DNA of 64,000 nt from Symsagittifera roscoffensis (lineage: Eukaryota; Xenacoelomorpha; Acoela; Convolutidae): contig NC_087062.1 in the NCBI RefSeq assembly GCF_963678635.1, forward strand, positions 2,108,001-2,172,000, in the 5' to 3' direction. Below are positions 30,001 through 45,000 of the stretch, piece after piece; position 1 is the stretch's first letter; each line of letters starts with the position of its first letter. The notes beneath the pieces are model-generated. The model searched no databases. It saw only the letters and a program-made list of their open reading frames with translations, and had not been told where the DNA came from. The position numbers were made by a program, and so were the translations under genes.

Positions 30001-33000
30001 TGGTCTGTCTCGGGCTAAGTAAAAAGTTACTATTTTTAGGCCATCAGTCGAACGACTTTTGATCAGTTTTCGTTTACATGCGAACACAATCACATTGCTG
30101 GGTCTCGGATCCTCAGACTGCATGATTGCTTTTAAAAACACGGCTCAAATACCCTATTTAAATATGTTTTTGGTGACAGTTCTATATTAAATCCATTGGA
30201 GCTGGATTGAACCTTTCCTCTTTCTAGCAACTCATATTCTAAAATATCAAACAAAACCNNNNNNNNNNNNNNNNNNNNNNNNNNNNNNNNNNNNNNNNNN
30301 NNNNNNNNNNNNNNNNNNNNNNNNNNNNNNNNNNNNNNNNNNNNNNNNNNNNNNNNNNNNNNNNNNNNNNNNNNNNNNNNNNNNNNNNNNNNNNNNNNNN
30401 NNNNNNNNNNNNNNNNNNNNNNNNNNNNNNNNNNNNNNNNNNNNNNNNNNNNNNNNNNGTCATGCTCTAACAGCCTCGGTTTGCAACAAGGTAGCAAGTC
30501 CACATTCACCTTTTACTCCAGTGCCTGCAAAAGCTGTTGTGAAGACCACAAGCTCACATTCCGTTCTAGGTCAGCTCGTAGGACCCTCTCTTTTTCTGTT
30601 TCAGTAACACGAGGCGCTCCAGCTACCCGCTTCACCGCCAAGGTAACAGCGTTTCTGTGCGTCAGGAATGCTCTCTTATAGGCTCCTGGTCCTATGTCTA
30701 GCTGGAAAGATTGATAGGCTTCCGTGTTCCTAGAAATATGACGCTTCGCGCGTTCATACATCCATGATGTCATCACTGCACGGAACCAAGGCATCAACGT
30801 CTGCCTAGACCATATCCTCTCAATGACTTTGGGTATTCTCAGAACCTTGCAGGTGGTTCTGAAAAATCTAAGTTGTTGTTCATCTTCAGGTTACTTAGTT
30901 GCTCAGGTGTCGACACGGCCGTCTCCTGCTCACTCGTGCCCGAGTTAGCTTCTACTCATCTCACCGCCAGCATGGCACTATCCACCACAATTGACACTGG
31001 TTGATTTTGGTCGGGCAAAGCCCTGGAATACAACACTTCCACGTCCCACACTAACACCAGATTCCCGCATTTGGGATACCACAACGTCTGCGCCAGGCAG
31101 TGGCAAGGATACTCCCCATGGGTCATTAGTATGTTCCTTCGGGTCCGATAACCTGAGGCTCCCAGCAACGGTTCCAGTTCCATAATAGTCCTGTGTACAT
31201 CGTTCTTTTCGTCTATAGTGGGGAGTTCGGTGGGTAACGCTCCACTTGGTTTCTGCCTCTGGAATTCGCTCACATTACCCTCGTTCAATCTCATGAACTC
31301 TTCACCCACTACGTCCTGCAACTCGCCTTCAGATCTCTTCGGGACGGCCCGAATGATTCTCGACAGTAACTCGTATGGCCTTTCTGACATCCTGGCTAAC
31401 CTCACGCACTTTGGCACAGAGAAGAGTTGGTCGACCAACACCTGCTGTGTTCTCGCGTCCATCACCACCATGTGCGTAGGACAACTACTATTGCAATATG
31501 GTGCGGAGCTCGAACCCACCAGATATTTCGAACCAGTAGGTCTACGATAGTTCGAATTCTCCGTTAGCTCCTTCAGATACTCCTGCATGGCTTGCTTCTC
31601 GTTCCAGGCCATCACGTGCCCTCTCGCGGAATTCGTTGCCTTAAGCATCTCTACATAACCCCCTGCTGGACTGAGTCTGGTACAGAGATCCGGCTATACT
31701 CGACCCACGTCGAGTTGTCCCTCCAGCTTCATTCAGGCCATGTTGGTTCGCGAGGGCTTGTAATCATCAATTCCTCCAGATCCACACTGACTGATGACTT
31801 CCATTTCTAATTTAGTATCCGCCGATATCCGTGCATTTTTCTTCGACCTTGTTGCCGTTGTGGTCAAACCTGCCAAGAGCATTTTCAAGTTTTTCTTTTT
31901 CTTCCCCGTCCAGCGTCGCACCATCACCTTGTCCTTTCTCACTTGGCCGAGCTGCTCTTGCCAACGAGGCCACCACTGCATTGGCTTTCGACTTCACTAC
32001 TCTTCAATTCACGGTCTTGCTTTCTGTTTTCCCTTTCAACCATTTGAGTCCTTTCTTGGCTCGCCTAACGGGTAATCTTCTCGTGATTTGCTGATAATCG
32101 ACACTATCCTCTGTGACTGACTCGGTCAGAACATCAGACTCTACTGAGCTCATTAGCTTATCCAGGACCTCACGCATGATGGGTTGGTTTAACCTCACCT
32201 TCATTACGGACTGCGTCCCGTATCTGCGTATCACATCCCACATCCTCTCCTGGAAGGTTACTCGGCTCCAGGTCACTCTCGCCTTGGGCTCAAGTTCGCT
32301 CTGGTACCTCTCCTATTCCTCTTTAGGTAGCATATTCGGGAAGGATACCCTCATGGTCTCTTCAATTCTCCTCCTCACGGTGATTCATGGAGCAGTTTCT
32401 GTAGGCTTCACCTCCCGTTGTTCATCGCCAGGCTTATTGGATCCACTGGGGATAAACTAGCCGGCGCCTCCTTCGTAGGGGACATGAAAGACGATGGTGT
32501 CATCAGCAATAGATTCCCATCGACTTTCCCGTCGTCAGCTTGACTAAACTGGTATTCCAGCAAGTCTCTCTCCAACGTTCCTAAGTCCATTCCATCCGAC
32601 TTCTCTCCCTTTCCCTCCATGTGATCATCACCCTGATCCATCAGGTCGTCATCATTGGGATCTGATTTTGGTCCAGGTCCCGAAGGGCCTTGTCGCATAT
32701 CTTTGCCCGAGTCCTCTGCGCCAGTACGGTCAGATCCCCTGCGTGATAGAACAATTCGACATTTACCAGAGATTCTACCGACTCCTCGCCACATGGCACC
32801 AGATCATCGAAACTAGGTTGACATACAACACTGAGTTCCTGTATGCCTTCACTTGTAAATCCGGGAATACAAATGACCTCACGGGTCCGTACACCACCGT
32901 GACGAACTCCCTCAGTCCATGGACAAGAGCCAACTGATCGATCCGCATCATCACTGACAGATCTGTTAGCAAGGGCATGCTTGCATTCACTTGTTCCCGT

Positions 33001-36000
33001 TGCCACCTTATCTTCTCCAGTGAAACTCCAGTTCTGCTGCAGGAGATATTGGAGCAAAAGGATCTTCCAATCCTTCATCTTCCTGAACAAGGCGGTTTCC
33101 AACTGCGCGTTGTATTCACGACTCGCTCCCTGAATTTGTTCGGCGTAGCGTAATAGCACGAGCAAATTGCCCAGCCGACCATACGTCATTGCGATCAGTG
33201 TAAGTAGTCCATCCAACCTCAGGTCCGCTAACGCTTGGGTGAAGAGGTTTGCAGGTCCTTTCACAAAGTTCTCGTGACCAAACGTCACGTACAGTTCTAG
33301 CACCAGACCGATCGATCGTTTCCGGATGTCCTTAACAAAGCTCGCGATCAGATTCCGGTAGGACCTCGAGTAACACGTCGACAGGGAGGATGGCGTCCAT
33401 CCCACTCCCGTTCCACCCAGGATAGCGTCTGATTGCTCATATTGTGCTCTCGTTGCCAAAATATCTGCCTGTAATTTATCCATTGACAACGTGTTCACAT
33501 CTTGCATCAATTTTAACATCATCCCCCTGGCTCCCTCTCGTTTAACAAGTTTTTCAGGTAAGCGTGAATCTCTTTGATCACCGCCGGTGCATGTTCGAAC
33601 GCATCTCCTCCCAAGGTACACAATCTTGGTGACAAGTATAACCATGAGTTGGTGTGTGGCTTCGTCCGCAAAGCCAACGCCATGAGGTCCTCTTCCGCCG
33701 ATGTCATATTTTTTCTGACTGTCCTCCCGTGCTCATTTTCCGCGTAATCCCTTTGCCTGAACCAGAAGTAATCGGCCACCTGTTGTACCAACAGGTGATC
33801 ATCATCTACCCCTGGCCTCAACTTCAGCAACTTGGCGAAATTGGACAGCTCCAACCCCAGGACTTCGTCCGGCACCAACCGAGTTGTGCTGCAATCCTTG
33901 AGTCCCTGGATGGCATTGGAAATGTCAGCCCAGATGGCAGGAAGCTCCGAGCGAGGTGAGTAGTAGTTGTTAGGATCCAACATCCTGTTCGGCACAGGTA
34001 TTATCACGTTGAATCGTCCCTCCGCTAAAGTTGTAACCATCGTGTACACAAACTTTAGGGGTTCTGGCAATGCGGCATATCCCGGTGATAACACAAAGAT
34101 GACCTTCACCACATTTTTGGTGAGGTGTCGCTGCACTGATGCCTCCACCTCAATCATGGCTAAGAGCAGCGTCATTATAGCTTCGCCTATTACTCCATTG
34201 CTCGGGATTGATCCATCAGTCAGACGGGACAACAACCCTCTACTCTGCAAGTGGTCATTCGAGCCGGCAATCACGATCACCTGCGGTTCCATACTGATCG
34301 TCCTTCGCACGCTTATCGTCATGCCTGCTGATTGTCCCCAGTCTAACTTAGGCGCCGTCAAGAAGATCACATCCGGCCAAAAAAGAGAACGGGGCGTGTA
34401 GAGATAGTCTGAACTGTTAACTATCAGATATTTAGCCTAATTTATATCCAAAGGACCATACGCAGCAAACAGGCTGTCACCCACTGGTGCCTTTAGTCCC
34501 CTGTTTCTCCTATCGTCCCCTTCCACCGAGTTCGATCGGGGATAGTCTCTCGATTTCTCGCCAGGCGCCTGGCCGGGTGGATTAGAGAACTGCCTATAAA
34601 TATTGTGGTGTTTCTTATTGGGCTTATTCTCTGCCAGAAATTTGCCCTTCCGAGCAGTTGGTGTCAATTCCCTGGCTCTCCGACGGACGTTCGTATAAGA
34701 TCGGGTGTTCAAGGGCCCAAAAATGTTGTCCTGAGGCGATCCAACCAGGTCCACGAACCTGAGCGTGGTCGCGGAGCTAAACTGCTCCTGTTCCGCCAAC
34801 AGCCAGTCCACGCCCGGTATCCGATACAACCTCTTTACTGTGGGACCATCTCCAACGATCATCGTCCTAGCGTCCTCTCGACACGTCAATGTGTTCATGT
34901 TCAACTTCGCCAACATGTCTGTCGTATACTGTCCCCAACCGCTGGGGTCTGGACGGTTCCAAAGCAGCACGCTGCTTGGATCAACTCCCTCTGCCGGCAC
35001 GGCTCTCGTCGATTGTCCTGTTGTCGAAGCAGGGGTTGCTGTAGCGGGCGGGTCATTCCTCCTAGACACGGTCTGGGAGTTAGTCCGGTTCTGATCAACC
35101 GATCTCCCAAGTCGGCTCTCCAACGGTTTTGTTCTGGGGGAAGGAACAGTCCCCAACCTTTCTCTCACATCTGAGCTTGGAGCAACGGGAGCAGCTCCAC
35201 CCGTTTCCGTTGCCAGGGGCCCGAGGCGATTGACGAGTGATTCTGGCACGTTGCCCCTCACTCTACCTCCTCCAGTCGAACTGGTCCGAGCCAGTGAGTT
35301 GGTCGTTCTCAAGTCTTGTTCCACTTCCCTTAACTGCGTCTGAAACACGTCGTTGATCCAGCTCCAGCGTCTCCCTTGCTGGGTGATGAAATGTATACTT
35401 TCTCTGGTGAGCGCGAGATGACCAATCATGCGCAGCATGTTCTCAAGATCCATGAGTCGCAGCTCGCCGGGGTTACTTCTCACCAGACCGTGGCTCATCT
35501 CGTTCCACTCGGTCACGTTGTCGTTCATGAAGTCCTCCACCAGCGTGCCCACCGTCGGGTTCTGCGGAATCTTGCACAGCACCACGAGTCTGGGCCTGTA
35601 TTTCTCCTTCAGTTAATTCAAAACGCAGACCAATAGGGGCTCCCACTTGCCCTCTGGGGTCACTGGGGCTCTCGAGACATCATTGCCCCCGAGCATTATC
35701 ACCAACGTGTCTAGGTAATCCTCGCCCTGGAACTCCATCATTTTGATGACCTGAGCCACAAAAGCTCCACCAAAAGCTAGAGCAGTAGTCTGACTACTGA
35801 CAAAGATCTCGTTCAGATCCCTCACTAAAATATCTCTTACGACCAAATGACGATTCCCTGGGGGAATTGCCTGGTTGCTTGTGGCGGGGTTCCAGCTCAT
35901 GCCATTCAAGCAAGCTCGAGGATGCTCCGCGGCTACCGGCGCGAACTGGTTGCGTACTATTAGCTTCTTGCTGATGTCTGCTACACGAGACTTTTGAACC

Positions 36001-39000
36001 ATTCCGCCATGCGCAGTCCCCGTTTATGCCATGGTTCGAGTTGTTCGCTCCGAGCTACTTTCTGGAAGGATCAAGGCGTTGGGAAGGAGCGACCCTACCC
36101 AGCGTCCGCCCAGTAGTCCTGTTGATCTCATTCATTGTTGCTCTGGCCACCTGATTGAACGACTCTTGAAACTGGGGAGCCAGATAGGTGTCTGAAGGAT
36201 CCGGTATCGTAATTCTCGGGTTCGGAGCAGACTGTGATGTCTGCTGAGGAGCCTCAGGCTCTCTCGGTGCGCACAGCTCCTGTGCCCTCGTCCTGGGACA
36301 TGTAACCCTGGATGCCTCCGAGGAGTTCATCGTTGCCACATTTGGCTCACCCTCGCCATATACAGCTCCTTCAGGTGTTTTTATCTCCTCTCATCGCTTC
36401 TAGACTCGCTGAGAAGAAATCCATCAAATTGTTCGTGTCACCCATTTTTCTACAGTTTATCTTTCGTCGTCGTGTTCCTTTTGCTTTGTCCAATTCAATA
36501 AACAAGATTGGATCAATCAAGATCTAAAAAGCAAGTCACGACTTAAAACCATCATTTCAAGCCGTCTATTTCCAGGATAAAACATCATTCACGTCTTTAA
36601 AAACTATCCATTGAATTTTTCTCTTCGTTGCTGATTCAAAATTTAGCACCAAGGTGGATCGTCCACCTTCAACTTTATCAAGGTAACACAAATGAGCGCT
36701 GTCACCCACCTTCACTACCTGGAGTGTTCCAGGTCTTTCATGACACAAACATCACATAAAACATAACCTAACTATAACATAACACATAAACATTAGATAT
36801 TCACACTATTACAAAAAACATGATCCCTCGTAGCTAACCTAAGACTTAATCCTAATGCCTATACAGTGAACTTTAAAAAAAAACCGCTTATAGCCGAATG
36901 CAACTCCTAGCATATACTCCGATAGTACTTTTTATGTAAGTAAACCTCTATATCAGTTTATGAAAATATCACGTGTACAAGGGCGTATAACTCTCTCGGA
37001 TGTAACTTTCCCCTATTGGGATCATAGACTGGTAACGAGAGAGAGGTCACTCCTCTCTCAACCAGAAATTCCCCAATTCGAGTCAAGGCCAATACCAAGC
37101 TCTCTGAATCTATGTGTTGCTTATCAGTGGCCTTAGTAACCAGGAAACACAAATATTTCCCTGGTATCTGTGATGCAACAGGGGGCAGCGCTATCATCCC
37201 TCGCACACCAGGACTCTGTTTGCATAAAAACTCGATATTCTTATACTCTCTTTTAAAGTCAGCGGCTAGTGCTGTTTTGAAGCTCACATCCGCGGTTATC
37301 GCGCTATAGCGCATGTACGTTCCGTGAGTATGAAATTGCTGTCCGTTATGACGATATTGTTTGAATAATGGTTCGGTAGATCAAAATAAGATTCAAAAAT
37401 TCGTCCGAAAGGTGGTTTTTTAGCGTTCTCGCCTTCCGTTTCAAAATCTCCGGTTTCTCTTGACAATTTTGATTTTTTGATGATCAATTTTTCGGTGTGG
37501 GTGAGTCCTACCCCCACTCCCCGGAGAAAAATTTCCATCGACGTCCCCGTCGATTGCCTAAAGTCGAGCAGGTCGAGGTTGGATTGCGGAACGCGTAGAG
37601 GGCCATCTGAGCGACCCAGTTGGACTCGGTATTGTCATGGCTGTCGTATTTGATGCCGCCTTTATCGACGTCCTGAATCGTCAAGATTGTCGAAGCGGAA
37701 ATCTGATTGGACACGACTACAATCCAAATAAGGAAAATCAATTCTGATTGGTTAAACCCACACAGTCGAGTTGAAGGTACCCCTCTCTCTTAACTAAAAA
37801 TCATTTTATTTTCAACTTAACTACCGTCAACTACCTCCTCTCTCAGCTCTAAACATCCTAATTTCAACTTATCTTCCGTCATCTATCCCTCTCTCAACTG
37901 TCTTATTTTTACTTTTGTACTCAATTTATTGTTCAAAATGATCTTCTCAGTGCAAAACAGCAACCTCATGTACTCTGTAGAATTTTCACCTGATCTAGTA
38001 CAAATTCAAGTGCGAGAAACAGTCTCTGGATTTTTTCTGGCACGAATGGACATCCCAATCCAAGTCTGGCACATGGTGGAAGTGATGCGAAGAGATTTCA
38101 ACGAACATCATATGATGCAAGTTCCTATCACAGAGAACCAACTTGGAACAATGCAAATGATGGGGGAAGTTTCTGATCATGTGGGAATGAGTTATCCCGA
38201 GATTCCGGACTCAAGATTTGTGGCTCAACCAGTCGACGACTTCCTCTTTCCTTGGGAGGAGGAAGGATCAGTCGAAAACCCCATCACAATAGATGAAGAT
38301 GAGGGATTCTCAGAAGCAATGACTCCTCAAAACACTCCTCCACAACAACCACCAGCAATGGAACCTCGTCTAGCTCTGCGTTCTATAGAGAACCTCCAGA
38401 ACTCTTCTGCTGCTCGACAGCTCTTTGATTAAATGTTTTTGTAAAAAAGGTTGTTTGGTTTTGACTTCTGTAATTAATTTCTTCAATTTCATTTTAATTA
38501 TGAGAATAGATGAGAGGTTCAAGGTAAACCATTGAAAAACAATTAGAACTTAGTTAAGTGCTCCGAACTCGCACACATGTAAAAAAATTCGGAAAAACAC
38601 TAGAAAAACTGTACACCAGTAAAAAGATAGCTAATTGATATTGCATCTTGTACACACTTTTAGCCTTTTGTAGAAAAAATTGAAACACTTTTCGCATTTT
38701 GTCGAAAAAAAATAAAACTCTTTTCGCATTTTGTTGAAAAAATTGAAACACTTTTCGCATTTTATCGAAAAAAGTAAAACACTTTTTGCATTTTGTTGAA
38801 AAAATTGAAACACTTTTTGCATTTTATCGAAAAAAGTAAAACACTTTTCGCATTTTGTTGAAAAAATTGAAACACTTTTCGCATTTTATCGAAAAAAGTA
38901 AAACACTTTTTGCATTTTGTCGAAAAAATTGAAACACTTTTCGCATTTTATCGAAAAAAGTAAATCAATTTTCGCATTTTGTCGAAAAAATTGAAACACT

Positions 39001-42000
39001 TTTCGCATTTTATCGAAAAAGTAAAACACTTTTCGCATTTTGTCGAAAAAATTGAATCACTTTTCGCGCATTTTATCGAAAAAAGTAAAACATTTTTCGC
39101 ATCTTCTCAAAAAAGTTGAAACACTTTTCGCGTTATGTTAAAAAAATTGAAACTTTTTTTACAACTTGTTAAAAAAATTGAAATGTATTTTTGCAACTTT
39201 TTGAAAATCAAAACAAATATTACATCTTTCTTACAAGTTTGAAAATTTTTTGTGCAAAGGTTTTTGACAACGGTGATTTTTTTTGGTAATTAATGTTAAT
39301 TTTGTAAACATATGAGAGAAAATAGATGGAATATCAGAATTTTTTATTGAAAAATTGACATGATCACTATTTACAAATCCATAACCATCAATAAAACAGT
39401 CAATTATTTTTGACAAATAAATCATGTTCATATTTTGAGTTTTGTACTTTACGAACTCTTTCTAGAAAAGCTGAACCAATAGTTTGTGTGGAAGCTAGTT
39501 TCTGGTTAGAACATAAATAGTGACGTTTGAATTTTTTGCGTAACAGTCTTTTCTTTGCAACACTTGGCATTTTTTCTGCTCCTTTTCATTTCAAATTGTG
39601 ATGAACAGCGCGATCAAGTTGATTGAAAACTTCGCCAGTTGATGAAATAACATTCGAATAAAATCTGTTTTTGTACAGAGTGTAAAGACAATCGATAATT
39701 TGGTATGTGAAATAAAAATTACCCAATCGTTGTAAAATTTGATCGAAAGATGAACCAATCAGAAGTATGTGGAACTTACAATTTTCCAAAGAACAGTAAG
39801 AATTGTGGGTAGAGACACAAAAATTATTGGTAACTATATGATTTTCGTAAAAATCACTGGAAACGGAAATAAATAGCGATTATTGAGAATACTCTGAATA
39901 AAAACTGGGAAGAGCTTGACACATAGCTGCAGCCATCTGGAACAATGATTTTTGCTGAAAATTGTGGATTTATATAGGAACACTAACACTTACACAATTC
40001 CATATTTGGAAGTTTCCCTCAAAAATTCCAATTATAGTTCTATTTCCTTTTATGGTTCAGTGAATGACTCATATTGTTTACTTTCAGTTTCGCTTAATCT
40101 CAAATTCATTTCTCTCATTTCTCTACATCTGATCAGTCTGTTCTTCAAAAATGTACTCAAGAAAAGACACAAGTCCCAATTACATTGAATTCTCAAAAAA
40201 TCAAACAAGAATTGGGAGATTTGCTTGGTCCCAAAAATCCTACAAAGGCAAAATTTATTTTGAACCCTGCTTTCAACTATTCAAGAAAAATGAGTTGAGA
40301 CAACTCGAAAAAAGACAGCAAGTCTATCTTGGTGAAAAAGAAGAAGCAATCTCAGCAATTAGAAATACTGTTATTCACGATGCTGAAAATCTTGGACTCG
40401 TTCCTATATTGGAACTCACTTCTGACAAAAAGTCAACTATGGATCAGGAGCTTGCCAACTGCAACAAAGTGTATGACCTAGCAACATACAACAGAAGACA
40501 AGTTTGTGTCACGATCAAGAAGTACAATAATAACAAACCTCCCTACATTCAGATTCGACTGTTCACCGCAAAAGAGAATGAAGCAATGAAACAAGTTGCC
40601 TATGTCAACTATACTTTGAACGAATTCAAAGAACTGTCCCAAATTTTGGGAGACTTTATGTTTGTTGAGAACTGTAGTGTACAATAATTTGTGTTATTTA
40701 TGTTTTTTGTCTTGTAATTTAACTATTTATCCTCAAAATCATTTTTCATTTAGTATTGGCGTTGAACAGTATGAGTTGGAATATTCGTTTTTCAAGAAAT
40801 TTACTCTTAAAACTTCACAATAAATTGGGACTTTTTCATATTGTTCTTGAAGAAAAATCCCAAAAAATTTCACTAACAATTACAGAATCATAAAAAATTT
40901 ACCAAACTTGCAGAATTTGGACGTAGACTCACAAATATCTCACTTTGAGTGGACTCTGCATAATGGTAGAAGAAAAATTCACATAGGATACCGATCTGAT
41001 ACCAAAAAAAAATAGATCTTTTAGTATATCGTAGAAATGGAAATCAATGGAAAAATAATCAATCTTTACAACTACAAAGAGAAGAATATGATAAATTAAT
41101 TGATATGCTTCCTTCATTACTAGGTTATGTAGAAACCTTCAAAAAATCTTGTATCATTATTGACGAATGTACTGTAGAAAATGAACGTACAGAAATTGAA
41201 GTAAATTCTAAGAGTTTTTGAGATTATTAGGCAAGATTTCTCATCAAATACAAAAAGAAAAAATTTATTTCTTTGTACCTGTATTGTTTTGGATCCGGAC
41301 ATAAATTTAAAAGAAATGGACCAAAAAATTCCTTTTGGAGGACTTATTGGATACGGAAATTCCTGTATGGATTACTTTTTTGCAAACTCCAAAATTTTTA
41401 GACTACATGCAATTCTACATGACTCTGCTGGATCTGTGAAATCTATAACAAAAAAAGGTCCTGGGTATTGTTATGTTGCACCTAGTCTCCCCAGTTCATG
41501 CTTTCTTGGTCACGTGACTGGATTATTTTTCTGTTTATATGTTAAATTATTTGCTTCATCAGTATATGCATTGTTTGATTGTTAATCATTTTTAACAAAA
41601 AACTCCAGAGAAATCAGTTAACAGAATGAGTCTAGTTGTTTTGGATATTGAATGTATCGAAAGCAATATAGTGAAAGAATTAGGAGTTTATAAGAATGGA
41701 CAAACAGAAGGATATACCTTCCTTCCTCCCAAAAATTTCAAACCAACATCCCAATCTTTTTGGTGTACACAGAACCTTCATGGAATCAACTGGAGCATGG
41801 AATCAACTGAAGGTTATGAAAAATGTAAGATTCTATCAGAATTTTTGGAAACAAAGATTATTAATTTGGATGACTACGCTTGCCCTAAAGTTCAGTTTTT
41901 GATATTCAAAGATGAAGAATATGATTGGAGGTGTAGCAACTACCCATTTCGTCATGCAAAAACTCTTCACTGTGCAGAAAGAAAAGCATTTGCATACGGA

Positions 42001-45000
42001 ACCTGGACTCGATGTTTTTTTAACAAATTGTAAATTATATTATTTTTAATGTACTACCATTTTCAAACTTAAATTAAATTTCATTGTCAACTTTTTCTTT
42101 TTAGAGTTAAGATGGTCGATCAATGTGACAAGTCCGTAAAATTAGGAAATTTTGTTTTTGATGAAGAAAACCATGAACGAAAATCATGGAAATTGTTTGG
42201 ACGTACATGTAATAGATCTCTTTTAGTTTTTTTGTGCCAATTTTTTGTTATAGTTTTGATGCTAGTATGTGCAATCGTTCGAATTATGTTATCCACAACA
42301 TGTGAAAAAACAACAGTTTGGTTAGCTATTTTATCAAGTACAGTCGGTTATATTCTACCTTCTCCAAAGCTATGAATAAAATAATATCTACCAAAGAACG
42401 AATTTTTATTTCCCTAGTTGGACCAAGTGGATCTGGAAAATCGCATCTTATTTTTGATTGGTTGAAAATTGGAACTTTTCAACCAGCATTCGACAACATT
42501 TTTTGTTTTTATCAACATTATCAACCTCTTTATAGTCAAATGCAAAGAAAAAACCTTAAATTTATTCAAGGAGTAGATTTTGACTTGATTGAAAATCTCC
42601 CCAATAATGGAACTAAGTATTTGCTTATATTTGATGATTCTTGTGAAGAAATTTCAAACTCCAAACAATTTGTAAAAATTGCTACTGCGCGGAGACACAG
42701 GGGTCTGAATACAATATACATCAAACACAATTTATTTCATCAAAGCAAATTAGGACGAGATGTAGAGTTACAAAATACACACATAGTCTTGTTCAAGTCG
42801 CCGAGGGATGTTTTACAAATCAATACATTAAGTCAACAACTAGGTCTAGGATCTCAATTGAAAGAGTGGTATCAAGATGCAACATCCGTTCCTTATGGTC
42901 ATTTACTTATTGATTTAACCCCAAAAACAGTTGATTCAGTTAAGTATTGCACTAATAGTGGCTCAGTTCCAACAAAATTTTACTTACCAGCTGGAACAGA
43001 GACAAAGTTTTTGGACGATGAGTACACAATACGTCTCTATTCTCCCAATATTTCAAAAATTTTCCCTAAGGCTTCGAAAACAATTCATTCTCAATTGCCC
43101 AAAAGATTTCATTCAGTTTCTGAGCGAGTGTTTAGTAAACCTATTAAGAGGAGAGCTTCGACATCTTCGGAAAAAAGACGTAGTCAAATATCGAAAAAAA
43201 AATTCAGAACTAACACAAAAAAGAACTCCTCTACACAAAAGAAGAATTATTTTAAGTTCAACTAAAGGGTTACAATTCATATCTATCATCACCCCTTTTG
43301 TCATTAAACGATTGACATAGTATGGAACAGTTTGTTTTCATTTCGTACTCAGTTTATCAATCACAAAGTACACTTTCAAGAAAACAAAAATTGAAACAAA
43401 AGCAAGAAAAAGAGGAGATTGTACCAAAAAATTTTGATTCTGTTTACAGTGCTGTAAATGCGAGGTTAAAAACGAGCAACAATAAGCATATTATTGATTT
43501 AATTTTGAATTCTCCTAGAGTTAAAATCAGCCAGTCAGACAATAATATATTGGATAATCGAGATACAAAAGAACCTATTGTAGACTTTGTGTGTGCACTA
43601 AAGCGAAAAAATATCGATTTTCCAGATATTTACTTTACTATTCTGGAAGCAACACATATTCCTCCTAAACTTGTTATTAACAAGAATGCCAAAGCAAAAG
43701 ATAGAGAAACTTGGATCCCTTTCAAAATCTGAAAAGGTAAGACTAAACAGATTGTATTCTAGGGGCAGAGCTGCGTACGGTTCTATTCAAAACTTGAAAA
43801 AAGCGAGTGGTTTATCAAAAAAGAAAGTAGAAAAGTTTTTACAAACCAAGACATCGTATACAAAATTTGGTCCACCAATCAGGTCTTTCCGAAGACTTCA
43901 AGCGTTTTCTAAATATATCAATGAAATCTGGTGTATGGAATTGGCTTTTGTAGACAAGTTAGCTAGTCAAAACAATGGAGTCAAGTATTTATTAGTTGCT
44001 GTAGATATTTTTTCGAGATTTGTCAGAGTTCAAACAATGAAAACAAAGTATGCCAAAGACACTTTACAAGCTTTTAGAAAAATGCTTTCTCGAAAAAACA
44101 CTCCTGAAAAACTTTGGGTTGATAAAGGAACAGAATATGGGGGAACTTTTAAAAAGTTTTGCAAGGAGAAAGACATTGTAGTTTACTCAACAATGAGTGA
44201 AACCAAAGCTGCATTTGCAGAGAGAGCAATTCAGTCTTTAAAACATATAATATATTGTTACATTGAAGATCATGGTGAAAAATGTATCCCCAAATTGCAG
44301 CAATTTGTTTCTACATTGAACTGCCGCAAAAATCGATCAATTGGAAAATCTCCCAGAGATGTGAAAAACAGTGATTTTTTATCAATATTGTATAACAAAT
44401 CATTCAAGAAACATACTAAACCAAAATTCAAAATTGGTGATAGAGTTAGAATTTCGAAAAATGATATTCCGTTCCGAAAAGGATACAAGCCACAGTTTAC
44501 AGATGAAATTTTTGAAATTTCGGCAATATCTACAAAAAACCCTCCAACATACATCATCAAAGATCTCGAAAAAGAAGAAATTCTGGGAAAAATTTATGAA
44601 AAAGAGCTGAGAAAATGTTCAGATATGTTCAAAATGTTCATTTTTTAAATTGAGTTTCTATCGATCAGTTGTCATGGATTCATTTACTATTGAGCTAGTT
44701 TCTAATGCTTCTTTTAATTGTTATCCGAATAACAGTCTTAGTTCCTTTACAAATTTTCTACCGGAACAAATACATCTAAAAGGAGAATGGGAGGTTGCTA
44801 TTTCAGAAATATCGTACCCTTCTTTGTACCAAAACGTTACAGAGGGAAAGTTTACTTTCGTAGATGGACGAGAAAGTCCTGAGGAAAAAAGAAAAATTCA
44901 ACCGATGCATGTTGAACCTGGCTTGTATCCAAGTATTGTTGATATAGTTGTAGCCATGAATGACAAAGTTCGAAAACGTATAGGAGCACAAAAATATGAA